From Diabrotica undecimpunctata (Eukaryota > Arthropoda > Insecta > Coleoptera > Chrysomelidae), in the NCBI RefSeq assembly GCF_040954645.1, contig NC_092811.1, positions 117,811,343-117,875,342 of the forward strand: a DNA stretch of 64,000 nucleotides, written 5' to 3'. A program made the translations under genes and the position numbers. How positions within the stretch are numbered: the first letter of the stretch is position 1; every line of letters begins with the position of its first letter. The notes below the pieces were generated by a model. The model searched no databases and was not told the origin of the DNA. It saw only the letters and a list, made by a program, of their open reading frames with translations. Of the stretch, positions 52,700 to 63,769 are shown piece by piece.

Positions 52700-53136
52700 G
52701 TGGTTCTACATATGTTGCAATGGACATAAAATACTGGGCTAAACTGGGCATACTAGGTTAAAGGTCAGTCGGAACTATAAAGGCAAAATCTGGATTCATT
52801 TGCAAACAGAAGGTTTACCTATTTGCCATTATTCCAGTTTACGTGTGCTGTAATGAAATAATCCACAGTTAATCTATCATTATAGATATTTATTTTACTA
52901 TTTAACTGGTAATACATAATACATAGGTACTAATAATAAACTAATAACAAAATAACTAATATTACTAGTACGTACTTGTTCATAGCTACATTCCTACCTA
53001 TCAAACGAAGGTATTTGAAAAATAAACACAAACTTTTATCCAGCTGTGTCACGTATGATTTAAAAATAGTTAATAATAACAACAAAAAAGCAACGCACTC
53101 TCATAAACATAAACATTGAAAAATAAAAAAGCACGT
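52700..53136. other. Non-coding stretch, 3' region of hAT element
   Basis: AT-rich; the opposite hAT inverted terminus was searched for by eye here and not found. Confidence 0.3.
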
Positions 53137-54958
53137 TCAATGAGAAGGCTGACACTCAGACTCATCGATAATTTTTTTAATGTTTGCAGTATAATTTGAT
53201 GCAGCCATTCGAATACAATTATCCAAATGTTCATCTGTAAGTCGATTGCGATATTTCTTCTTAATAAACTTCATATTGGAAAAAGAAGATTCACACAAAT
53301 AGGTTGAACTGAATAATGCTTTCACTTTCAAGGCAACACGGCATAGAACTGAATATTTGTCTTTACTTACAATAGGCCAGATACATTCAGTACTTGAGAC
53401 TAACGATTTTAAGGCTAAATCATTTTGAAACTCAATGACTTCCATTTCTGTTGCAGCGATGTCTTCGCCAAAGTTCTGCATAACATATCAATTTACATAA
53501 AGGGTGAAACAACAAACTGCGCTACTAAAGCCATTTCATTGAAATCCTTAAAACAATTTTTGAAGTTACTCTTCAGGGTAGAAATTATTTCTACATGATA
53601 TTTGTTGTCATAGGGTTCTAATGGATTTTGAGATATTTTTTCTGAAAGAATAGAAAAATGCTTGGAATCGCTGTTAATTAGGTTTTGTTCCCAAAACTCC
53701 AGCTTTTTGATAAATGCTTTTATATCAGAAATCATTTCCGCTAGTTTTTTGTCTCTCCCCTGAAGCTGCAAATTAAGTTCGTTTCATTTCTCTGTAATGT
53801 CCACGAGAAAGCCAAAATCTCTAAGCCAGATTGAATTTTCTAGTTCCGGAGTAGGTTCATCGCGTTGTTTGAAAAATTGAACTATGCCAGATAGGACATC
53901 ATTAAAACGTTTCAGCACCCGTCCTCTACTTAACCATCTGACTTCAGAGTGAAGGAATAGATTCCCGTATTGACAGTCAACTTCATCGACCAAGGTTCTG
54001 AATAATCTTCTTTGTAACGCTTGAGCTCTAATCTTGTTCACAATTTTTACCACCAGTTTCATAACGTTGTTTAGTTTCAGGAAATTTCCACATAATGCTT
54101 GCTGATTGATAATGCAGTGGTAACAGAGAAATTGCGGAAAAGTTTCATCTTTACGACATAACGCCACCAGACCCTTATCACAACCCACCATAGCTGGAGC
54201 TCCATCGGTTGTCAAGCCTACCATTTTCGATATTGGAATTTTCTCGGAAGAAATAATATTTTTTAAATGAGAAAACAACTCCTGTCCAGTAGTGTGTCCT
54301 TTCAGTGGAATGAACTTCAAAAGATCTTCTTTAATCGTAAAATCACTAAAAACCATCCTGACGAACACGGCCATCTGGGCAGTGTCAACGACATCTGTTG
54401 ATAGTGTTGATTCATCCAGTTGAAGTGAAAAATAAACACAGTTATATAAGTCAGTTCTTAACTGTAAAAAAATATCATTGCTCATTACTTCTACACGTCT
54501 CATCACTGTATTAGCAGAAAGTTGCATAGATTTTATAGCTGAAACTATCTCGTCTTTATTTCTAAAGTTGGCAAATAACGAATCAGCAGCTTCTAAAAAC
54601 GCCTGTTTTATCATTTCCCCGTCTTCATAAGGTTTCTTTTTTTGTGCAATTATCTGGGACACACGGTACGATGCTTCAGTTGCAGCGTTATTTTGTCAAC
54701 TGTTCTTAAAAATATTGATTGTTGTCCAATTAACTGTTTCAGTTTCTCCTTTCTGGCGGCAGAATGTAGTGGGAATGATTTTTCAAAATTAGAATGTACA
54801 GTTTTATGATGTCTCTCAATATTTCCTTTTTTAGCAACGGAGACCGAAGTATTACATAACAAACACACATTTTTATCTTTAACTTCTGTAAAAAAGTATT
54901 GTTCTTCCCATTCCGAATGAAAGTGGTATGTCTTTACCTTCTTACAACTGCTTGCCAT
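53137..54958 (-). pseudogene. hAT-superfamily transposase (ZBED5/GTF2IRD2-like), nearly intact
   Basis: Starts at ATG 54958 (minus). The N-terminus has a BED-type zinc finger: CLLCNTSVSVAKKGNIERHH then KTVHSNF. A one-base change near 54695 shifts the frame into AATEASYRVSQIIAQKKKPY. The core follows: CVYFSLQLDESTLSTDVVDT, KMVGLTTDGAPAMVGCDKGL, FLCYHCIINQQALCGNFL and EVRWLSRGRVLKRF. An in-frame TGA at 53784 and a stop near 53493 precede the C-terminal dimerisation block with SSTYLCESSFSNMKFIKKKY and RLTDEHLDNCIRMA, ending at 53137. Catalytic motifs survive. Only about one frameshift in each half and two stops disable it, so it died recently. Confidence 0.88.
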
Positions 54959-55299
54959 AATATTATTTTTGTTGTTCTCTGCTAACCCAACAGCTGGACG
55001 TTGGTTACGCGTTCAGTTTTAAACTAAGCGCAATGTCGCCGCGCCGTGCGTATTTATCCCGTTCAAAGCAATCCAGATCGTTCTCGAACACTAACGCGCT
55101 GGTCCGGCTGGTCGGTTCTATAAATAGCCGATTCTAGCTTGACGGCGTCAGGGGCAGATCGCTCACCGCAACGTTGCTGCTGTTTATGTTTAATATTATG
55201 GCAATTAGATTTTTTTGTGGAATTTTCGGAAGCTTCTCTGATTTTTGCAGTTTGTATTTTTTAAATTAAAATCGTTGTGAGAGCTACCAGAATTGCCTC

Positions 55300-55343
55300 C
55301 GCGAGCTACAGGTAGCTCGCGATCGACAGGTTGGCGACCACTG
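55300..55343 (-). repeat. hAT 5' terminus with sub-terminal palindrome
   Basis: On the minus strand the element begins CAGTGGTCGCCAACCTGTCG, the usual start of such hAT elements, at 55343. CTCTAAAG at 55344-55351 would be its 8-bp target copy. At 55300-55321 is a palindrome of 10-bp arms (CGCGAGCTAC) with a 2-bp centre, a plausible transposase-binding site. The opposite end was not found. Confidence 0.7.
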
Positions 55344-55369
55344 CTCTAAAGCATTAAACAATTGATGTA

Positions 55370-55485
55370 TGTGAAACTCGCAACCCCTGACTGATAGCAT
55401 CGTAGCTAAGTCCTTCGCTATGTAAGATCATTGCTTGAACACACCCATCATGAGCCAAAGTCCTTGTAGGGCGTTCTATTTCCAC
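55370..55485 (-). pseudogene. Transposase HTH N-terminus fragment (Tc1/mariner-like)
   Basis: The minus strand reads VEIERPTRTLAHDGCVQAMI, LHSEGLSYDAISQGLRVSHT and SIV, a helix-turn-helix typical of Tc1/mariner N-termini. Catalytic sequence is absent. Confidence 0.45.
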
Positions 55486-56736
55486 CAAACAACAAAAAAA
55501 ACTACGGACTTAATTAAAACAAACTTGACAAACTAGACACTTTCGGACTGTAAACAATTTGACATATATCAAAATGTTAATTTCTCATAACCTACTTTTA
55601 GGCTTGTTTAACTAAGCAGAAAATAAGGAATTATTGATGAAAAATATAGCTAGTTGTTAAAGTAGGTACCTACGTAATTTTTTTATTATTGAACATAAGC
55701 AAATTAGTCAAAAAACAAATTGTTAAGAAAGTGTAAGGCTACAATTAAGTTTTAATTTCAATATTTTATAAATGCCGGATTATTCCACAGGATGGTGCTC
55801 AGTTTGAAAAAAAACAGTCTGATTGGTACACCCGATATAAAATGACAATTTTTCTGTCTAGCAACAATATTTTTACATCGATATTGATAAAGAATAAGGC
55901 TATAACTAATATGTTACAAACATCTGAGAATTTCTTAAGAGTTTTAATAAACAAAGGTTTTCGTCTTTTCCTAACTTAACTGAAACAGTTTTTTCGCATG
56001 TGTAGATAAGCTATCGCTATACAACGCTCAACCTTGTATTATACGTAGGGTTGGGAGCACAAGATAGAATATCGCCGGGGGTGCTCCAGGGTCGCTGTTG
56101 GAGCCCCAAGGCTGATCCGGCCGACCTTTCGAAGCCCGCGCCCCATAATTTCCAACAGCGCCCTGGGCTAATACGTTCCCGGTATATACCAAACACTTCT
56201 CTCCACTGAAAAGAGTCGATTCAAAAAATGCTACGATATAGTTCAGACGGTTATTAAAGATATTCATATAAAAAGCGATTGCCAGCCATTTGTTTCACAG
56301 AAATTTAGCAATTTGTATACCTTCAAGAATCTTTCTAATACAAACAAAAAAAAATGTGGTAATTTAGTAATATGGCAAAGCGGTTACATATTTTTTACAC
56401 AATGTAATTTTGTCTAATTGGTCCTATTAAGAAGAATTTTTTACAATATATCTGGAAATATTCTTTTAATAATCAATTTCTAATCCTAGCTAACACCGAA
56501 AATCTAGCCTATACAAAACTAAATAATGCCGTTTGAACCTCTCCTGCTCCTATTAAACTTCAATCTATGCCAAAGTATCTCTCACTACAACTTAATAAAA
56601 TATTGATCGTTTAACCGTAACTCCAATATTAATATCACCTAAGCCTCCCTAGAATAAATTAAAAGCAGATTTTATTCTCTCGTTAACTAGTTATAATAAA
56701 CATCAGATAAATTCACAATTTATAAAGTAAACCTTT
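55486..56736. other. Non-coding stretch with a GC-rich island
   Basis: Mostly AT-rich; 56040-56180 is much GC-richer (CGCCGGGGGTGCTCC...), flanked by AT-rich DNA, and could be a short insertion. A 79-codon minus-strand frame over it has no recognisable family. Confidence 0.35.
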
Positions 56737-56860
56737 CCTTTCCATCGTTTTCGTGGTCTTCCTACTAATCATCTTCCTATTGGGGAACCGTCTCCTGCCG
56801 TCTTTACTACTCTATTTGTTGTCATTCGACTTATATGATCGTTTCATTCAACTCTACTTC
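56737..56860 (-). pseudogene. RT-C LINE 3' fragment
   Basis: The minus strand reads ISRMTTNRVVKTAGDGSPIG, R, stop, LVGRPRKRW, matching RT-C C-termini at 13166-13300 (the two share about 90 bp of nearly identical sequence) and 36330-36410. Short relic. Confidence 0.65.
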
Positions 56861-56904
56861 TTCTTAATTGGAAACATAACAAGACCCCCTCTACAGAAGA
56901 ACCG

Positions 56905-58980
56905 TTGAGCACTATAAGAGAAAAACAATACAATATAGAACTACTCCAAAATCAATCAATAAGAGAACTATACCAACAACGTCTAGACCAAAAATTAATA
57001 GAATTTAGATACGGCAACATCGAAGAAATATACGAGCATATAAAGGCGAGTATAAAGCAAGCAGCATTCGAAGCCCTTGGAGAAAAAGAACATATAATAA
57101 ATAAACAACACTATTATGAAATAAATGAACCAACAAAAAGAATAATTGAAGAAAAAAAGCAACTATACAGAAAATGGCTGACTACAAACAACGATGAAGT
57201 TTGTAAAGAATATAGAGAAAAAGATAGAGAAGTGAAAAAACACAGCAAAAGAATGAAGAATGGGAAAGAACCTGCTTAAATATTGAAACATACATACGAG
57301 GTACAAGAACTTCGGAGTCATGGAAAGTACTGAGAGGATTGAAACAACACTCAAAAGAAAAAATTAAATTGGGAAATATACGGGACAAAGAATGAAAGGA
57401 CTATTACAAGAAACTATTAACAGAACAAAGACCACAATTCATTGAAAAAGAAAACAGACGAAGACGAAGCAGATTCCCACAACAAAAAATAGAAATAACA
57501 GATAGGGGAATGAGAACGATCATAAAAGCAATCAAAAATAAGAAAGCACCGGGACCTGGAGGCATCTCACCTGAGCTTATAAAATACGGATCAAAAAAAT
57601 TACACCGGATGATACAATGGATATTTCAGAAAGCCATAAATGGAGAACAGCTCCCAAAGGAATTAACGGAGGCGAATGGATCTATATTTAAGAAAGGAGA
57701 TAGAAAACGATGCGAAAACCAAAGAGGAATAAGCGTAATATCATCAATAGGAAGATTATATGGGAAGATACTGCAAGAAAAGATAGAGCAAGCGATAAAA
57801 GGCAAAATCGGGGAGGATCAGGCAGGCTTAACGGCAGGAAGATCAGGCATAGACCACATATACACACTGGAACAACTGTTGAAAAAGAAAAAAGCAAAAA
57901 ATAGAGATATACACTTGGCATTTGTGGACCTGAGAAAGGCGTATGGCTCTGTACCAAGGTCATAACTATGGGAGGCAATGTACAAATTAGAAATACAGAC
58001 GGAACTCATAGAAGCTACAAAAGCTATGTATAAAGAAAATAAAGTGTCCATTAAAATGGTAACAAGAATCATAGAAGACTTCACCTTAACAAAAGGGCTC
58101 CTGCAAGGTTGTTCCACATCTCCAACCCTATTCAAAATATACTTAGAGAAAGCCTTGACTACATGGAAAAGAAAATGCGAAGGCATGGAAGTACCGGTAC
58201 GGAACGAATACCTATATACGTTAAGCTTTGCAGACGATCAAGTAGTGATTGCCCAAGACCAAGACGACCTCGGCTACATGATGAAGAAACTATAAGAAGA
58301 ATATACCAAGGCTGGCCTAGATATTAACCTCGCGAAAACAGAGTACCTATCTACAAGTGAAGAAGACATAGAATATCTACAGATTGATGACAACGTAACA
58401 ATCAAAGGAAAGGATAAATTCAAATATTGGGGTTTATAATCACGAAAAAGGCAACAACAGAGGAAGAAGTTACACAAAGATTAGGACAAACAAGAACAGC
58501 AATCCGACAACGTAACTCAGTATGATGGGATAGACACCTAAATATGAAGACAAAAACACAGATTTATAAAACATTAGTGCGAAGTATTATGACATATGGG
58601 GCTGAAAATTGGATCATAAACAAGAAAAACAGCAGTAAGATAGTAGCAACAGAGATGGAATGCCTGCGAAGATGCTGCAGAGTAACAATGGATAGGAAAA
58701 GTAATAACAAAATAAAGCAAAGAACATCAATAGAAACAGACATACTAACATATATAGAACAAAAAAGACTAAAGTGGTATGGACATGTAAGAAGAACTAG
58801 CGACAGCAGATGGATAAAGAGAATAACCGAATGGAGCCCCATAGGATGGAGGAAAAGAGGACGACCCCGAAAATCCTGAAGGAACGGAGTAGACGACGCC
58901 ATGAGTAAAAGAGGCCTAAACGATGGAGAATGGAACAACAGAGAGAGATGGAAATGGTTGAGAGAGGGAAGGCAGTAAAT
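56905..58980 (+). pseudogene. RT-G LINE: linker, RT and C-terminus
   Basis: Linker: LDQKLIEFRYGNIEEIYEHI, KRIIEEKKQLYRKWLTT, then after a one-base indel near 57255 ERTCLNIETYIRGTRTSESW. RT: IIKAIKNKKAPGPGGISPEL, RCENQRGISVISSIGRLYGK, GEDQAGLTAGRSGIDHIY, HLAFVDLRKAYGSVPRS (motif A) then TAA, KGLLQGCSTSPTLFKIYLEK (motif B), LYTLSFADDQVVIAQDQDD (motif C intact), stop at 58293, KAGLDINLAKTEYLST. C-terminus: IYKTLVRSIMTYGAENWI, QKRLKWYGHVRRTSDSRW and GWRKRGRPRKS then TGA. Stops near 57393, 57963, 58293 and 58877. The 3' end runs into a short (TA)n at 58999. No endonuclease. Confidence 0.88.
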
Positions 58981-59002
58981 ACTGTAGAATCCCTAAATAT
59001 AT

Positions 59003-59320
59003 ATATATATACATTCTACTCTTCTATTTCTTACCCAGTTTCACGTCTTCACTTTGAGAGAGTAATACTGCGTCGCCTGCATAGCAGAATGCTTATTCCA
59101 TTGCCAGCTTCAATAGGGTCGGTTAGTTCTTCTTCTACTTTTACTTTTATTGTGTTGTTTTGGTAGATATTTTCGATTGTCTTAACTATTCCTAGAGGTA
59201 TCTCTCTTGCGTACAATAAGTGGATAACGTCCTTTAATTTGAGCCGGTCAAATGCCTTCTTAAGGTCCACGAAATATAGATATGCCGGTTTGTTGTATTC
59301 TAATGATTGAATTAGATAAA
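59003..59320 (-). pseudogene. RT-C LINE with two internal deletions
   Basis: The minus strand gives SLEYNKPAYLYFVDLKKAFD, RLKLKDVIHLLYAREIPLGI (motif A) and NNTIKVKVEEELTDPIEAGN. Motif B is deleted. A frame change leads to LCYAGDAVLLSQSED (YADD mutated to YAGD), directly followed by NWVRNRRVEC-like sequence from the distal C-terminus. It ends at the short (TA)n at 58999-59010. Confidence 0.7.
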
Positions 59321-59811
59321 TAGTTTAGAATAAGATAACTATTCATTTTACCAATATTTAATGTATTTCTTTATCGATTGTAATGTTACTGTATATTCTT
59401 GTAATGGAATGTATCTGTATCAGTGACCTAGACTGCTGTCGAGGAACGTCAAATTTTTTACACAATTACGCATTATTCTTACGCATTAACATTTACTATT
59501 TATTTTAAACGTTTTAACGTTTGGCATTCCTTTCCTCAGATAGCTTCCTCAGTGGTTATTGTTAGTTGTTGCCCTGGAAACCATCAGGAAACCCTGGAAA
59601 CACTAATACCACAAATTGGTCGCATTGCTCATATAGTGATCCTTTCCCAAGTTAACATGTTCCTTTTCGAACTTGACTGCACAGTATTGAAGACGACCAA
59701 TAGTCAAAAATACATATATACGATAGCCTTCCATCGATATACTTTTTTTGGTTTCCTGTTTTGCGATATGTCATTACAGAAGAGTGTTCTGTTTTTCTTT
59801 ACATATATATA
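59321..59811. other. Non-coding stretch
   Basis: No recognisable feature; the open frame that reads into the RT at 59812 from 59552 is fortuitous. Confidence 0.35.
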
Positions 59812-61306
59812 CTTTTATGAAGAGGAAGAAGAAGTGAAGGAAAATGTCGATCAAAAACGAATAGAGGAAAGACCGCCTAACGAAAAAGAAATAAAAGAAA
59901 TAATAGAGAAACTAAAGAATAATAAGAGCCCAGGAAGAGATGAAGTAACAGCTGAAATGTTTAAATATGGAGGACCAGGACTAATTAAGCATTTGGAAAA
60001 GTTGCTAAAAGACATATGGGAACAAGAAAAATTACCGAAGGAATGGACAAAAGTTTATACCACAATTACAGGGGAATAGCCCTACTAAATGTTGCATATA
60101 AAATACTTGCAGTATATATAAAAGATAAGCTATCTCAAAATATTAATAATGACATAGGGGAATATCAATGTGGATTCAGAAGAGGGCGCAGCACAGTGGA
60201 TCAAATTTTCCTACTGCGCGAAATACAAGCAGAAAGCTACGAATATGGGAAACCTACAATGGCCCTATTCATCGACTTTAAACAAGCGTTCGATAGGATA
60301 AAACGCAAAGAAATATACAAAGCACTACGTGAAATGCGAATTAGTGAAAAACTGATAAGAATGGTAAAAGTGACACTCCGAAAAACAGAGAATAGGGTTG
60401 AAATAAATGGCGAAGAAACAGATAAGTTTGAGGTCAGTGAGGGGGTGCGACAAGGAGACCCACTGTCATCGCTGTTGTTCAGTATCGTCCTCGAAGTTAC
60501 CATCAGAGAAGCTGGAATCAACAGGTGGGGACTTATATATCAAAGAAAACACCAATGCTGAGCATTCGCTGACGACATTGTACTGATAGCCAGAAGTAAG
60601 CAAGAATTAAAAGAAATAATAAAAAGATTAGAAATGAAAGCGAGAAAGAAAGGGATGTACATAAATGAAGAAAAGACCAAATAGATGGAATGGACAGAAA
60701 GAGATTACCTACAAGAACAATATCTGACAGTAATAACAGATGAAAAAACATATAAATTCGAAGAAGTAGAAATATTCCAGTATTTAGGAGCGACATTCAC
60801 GAAAAGACCAAATATGAAGGAAGAAATCCAAGCGAGAATTATGGCCGGTAACCGTTGTATTTTTGCACTAAACAATTTATTAAGAAGCAAAAACATATCT
60901 AGAAGGGCTAAGATAAGAATATATAAGACAGTAATAAGACCTATTGTATTATCTGCCAGTGAAACATGGACAATAAACAAATCCGAGCAAGTCTTGCTGC
61001 AAGTCTGGGAAAGAAAAGTCCTCAGGAAAATATTTGGAGGTAAATTATGGAATGGTATATGGATAAAAAGACCAAATATGGAATTAGAGGAGATGTATGG
61101 AGAATCGAATATCGTAGGAATCATAAAGTCACAAAGACTGAGATGGTTGGGACACATTCAAAGGCAGACCGAAAACCAGGTGGAAGAAGGATGTTGAAAA
61201 AGACATAGAAAAACTTAAAATACCAAACTGGAAAAACAAAGCAACAAACAGAAAAGAATGGAAAAGAATAGTAACCCAAGCCATGGGCCTTCTAGGCCTG
61301 GAGAGC
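59812..61306 (+). pseudogene. RT-I LINE reverse transcriptase, nearly complete
   Basis: Starts within EEEEEVKENVDQKRIEERPP; IIEKLKNNKSPGRDEVTAEM, LLKDIWEQEKLPKEWTK. A small deletion and frame change near 60055 lead to YHNYRGIALLNVAYKILAVY, IGEYQCGFRRGRSTVDQIFL, MALFIDFKQAFDRIKRKEIY (motif A), EGVRQGDPLSSLLFSIVLEV (motif B), then TGA at 60559 and AFADDIVLIARSKQELKE (FADD intact). TAG at 60682. Then IFQYLGATFTKRPNMKEEI, VIRPIVLSASETWTI, VWERKVLRKIFG and QRLRWLGHIQRQTENQ. A final frame change gives LKKDIEKLKIPNWKNKA, QAMGLLGLES and a stop at 61307. The GRP motif is deleted. The 3' end passes directly into (TA)n at 61310. Confidence 0.88.

Positions 61307-61309
<3 letters not shown>

Positions 61310-61364
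<55 letters not shown>
61310..61364. repeat. (TA)n microsatellite at a LINE 3' end
   Basis: TA array beginning immediately after the RT-I stop codon; likely the element's own tail or an expansion from it. Confidence 0.95.
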
Positions 61365-61365
<1 letters not shown>

Positions 61366-61802
61366 TTTTAATAGATTCTTTAAAAATTCAGATAGTGAAC
61401 AATACTTATCTTTTATACTTAAAACTCCAGTTGTTTTGAGATTTTATTAATCACATATCTTATTTTATTAGCAATATCTTTTTTAAAGGACCCATATCTC
61501 TCTTGTAATCAGCAACCAGGGATACATTCTTTATTTGTATGTAACTACAGTGTTATCTTGTCTGTCTCCCCTTAAGTTCCACAAATATGGTCAAGGAACT
61601 CAAGCTTTTAAAGTTAATATATTTCCAGGATCAATTATCTGTCCATAATACTCTGAGAACGCATGTGTAAACCCACATTTTAAAGTCTATCTATTTAAGT
61701 AGTTCCTTATTTAGTAATCAGCTTTCCACACAGTATCATCATATCATCAGTATCATCATAATTAGAAGTCTCTACTGGAATCAGACAGCAAATCTCAGAA
61801 TT
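61365..61802. other. Non-coding stretch
   Basis: No recognisable feature; ATCATCATATCATCAGTATC lies near 61736-61755. Confidence 0.35.
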
Positions 61803-62632
61803 GAAGGGGAACACACTGACTAGTACGTGGAGTGAGGCAAGGCTGTATTTTATCTCCTCTAATCTTCAATCTGTACTCTGAAAGAATATTTATCGAAGCT
61901 TTGCACGAAACTGAAAAAGGTATACAAGTTCTTATGAACAAAATCACGTATTACAGTCAACAATATGGACTCAATATAAACGTTAAGAAGACAAAGCTTA
62001 TGATAATTAGCAAGAAAAGAATAACAGAAGGTCAACTGTACGTCAACCAATCCCCTGTAGAAAGAGTGACGCACTACAACTACCTCGGCACCATAATAAA
62101 TGAAGAATGGACCAACAACCAGGAGATTAGAGCACGCATCGGAAAAGCTGAATCCACCTTCAATCGGATGGTGGCCTTCTTCAAGAGTCACAACCTCTCT
62201 CTTGATACAAAAGTAAGAATGCCGCGATGCTACGTCTTCTCTGTCCTTTTTTATGGTGTTGAATCGTGGACCTTAAACGAAGCATTTGAGATGTGGCTAT
62301 ATCGGAGAATGCTTAAGATCCCGTGGACTGACCGAGTCACAAATGAGGAGGTCCTCAGAAGAATGAATAAGAATCGAGAAGTACTGACCACCATCAAATC
62401 TCGCATGCTACCAATGAATCCAGATATACTCTCCTTCAAGCCATCCTGCAAGGAAAAATATTTGGAAAACGAGGTCCAGGAAGAAAAAGAACATCTTGGT
62501 TAAAGAACCTCAGAATCTGGTTTAATACAACATCTGTGCAGCTTTTCCGCGCTGCTGCAGATAAGATAAAGATTGCCATGATGATCGCCAACATTCGTAA
62601 CGGATAGGCACATCAAGAAGAAGAAGATCATC
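61803..62632 (+). pseudogene. RT-D LINE with clean internal deletions and intact 3' tail
   Basis: Begins with LRIEGEHTD-like sequence in another frame. Then MRQGCILSPLIFNLYSERIF with IEALHETEKGI (motif B) joins directly to LMNKITYYSQQYGLNINVKK, so the segment with the catalytic YADD is missing but the frame is kept. Next are ERVTHYNYLGTIINEEWTNN, RCYVFSVLFYGVESWTLNEA (with a second small in-frame loss) and FEMWLYRRMLKIPWTDRVTN. A third loss after TTIKSRM shifts the frame; the rest reads SRYTLLQAILQGKIFGKRGP, GRKRTSWLKNLRIWFNTTSV and IAMMIANIRNG, with a stop. The tail is ATAGGCACATCAAGAAGAAG. Confidence 0.85.
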
Positions 62633-63769
62633 ATGTCACACCTAACCATTCTGATTGTTAGAGTCATAGAAAGATACGGTGCTTTTAAAAGTCTTTTTTT
62701 CATTTTGGCGATCGTGCTTGTTGAGAATGTTCATTAATCTCGTGCAGTTTTTTTTAGTTGATACAGACTTTTAATCTTCCAAGTAGCTATTCGAATATTC
62801 TTTTGAATTTTTAATCATTTTCCTTGACTAGCTGACGTGTATATTCTTCGCACTGTCTCCCCACCAAATAGGTACCCCGGATTAACGACCGTATGTTTAC
62901 AATTCTCAACCATTTTATTGTCTTGGGAAAATTGTCTAGGGAAAACATTATGTACAAGCGTGTTAAAATATTCTAAAATTAAAACAGTTCTGTTAACAAA
63001 AAATGGTAATAACAAATAATAAAAAAGAGTTCTTAGCTGCCTCACTATTAAAATTGTTGAGACCACTATGTGTTCTTGTGTAGGTGGATGAGTCGATGGT
63101 TTTTGATGGGTGAGGAACTTGTGGGCATAAAAATATATCAGATTTGCATGTCATATGTATCGCACGCCAAATAAAAAAAATAAATACGAAAATGGTACAG
63201 GTGAGGTTTAGTCATTTTTTTGCAGATAAATAAAATGAGACATTTTATTAATCTTCCACAGAATGACAATGGTTTTAACTGATCCAAAATAAGTAGAAGT
63301 AGGACCGAGAGACTTAAAGCAACAGGGATAATCTATTTATTTACAATCTGTAATTGAATTATTAGTCAGTAATTAATTCGTAATTATAAAAGAGTTGCTG
63401 ATGTGAGTACATATTAACTAAATGTTGACAAAACTAGAGACATGTACAAATTAATATTTTATTGTTGGTAACAACGAAAAGTACGATTCGGGCATCATAA
63501 GGCCCAGTAGTAGAAACTTTACAGACTAAACTAATACGTAGATCGGAGATAGTGTAAATTAATAACACTAGTCGATAAATTAAAAAAACGTTGCGACTGA
63601 TGTTAAAATTGCTGTACCGGGGGGTTTAAAGCATCCTGATTGCGAATTCAAACACCAAAATTTCTCACCACGTATATATTTTGAGTTATAGAATGCATCA
63701 AATAATGTTGTTTATTATAAAAATTCTTATATACTATACATAAATAAGTCCAGAACTAGAAACAAAAAA
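62633..63769. other. Non-coding stretch
   Basis: AT-rich. At 63389-63420 it carries GTTGCTGATGTGAGTACATA, shared with the left part of the foldback element at 42341. No gene recognised. Confidence 0.35.
63386..63430 (+). repeat. Copy of the foldback element's left-end motif
   Basis: AAAAGAGTTGCTGATGTGAG, then TACATATTAACTAAATGTT, resembles 42335-42376 with a few substitutions. Downstream sequence differs, so only the terminal module is shared. Confidence 0.5.

Noticed and set aside
59552..59811. N-terminal extension of the RT-I frame upstream of 59812
   Set aside because: Composition changes abruptly and homology to LINE proteins starts only near 59812; the read-in is fortuitous.
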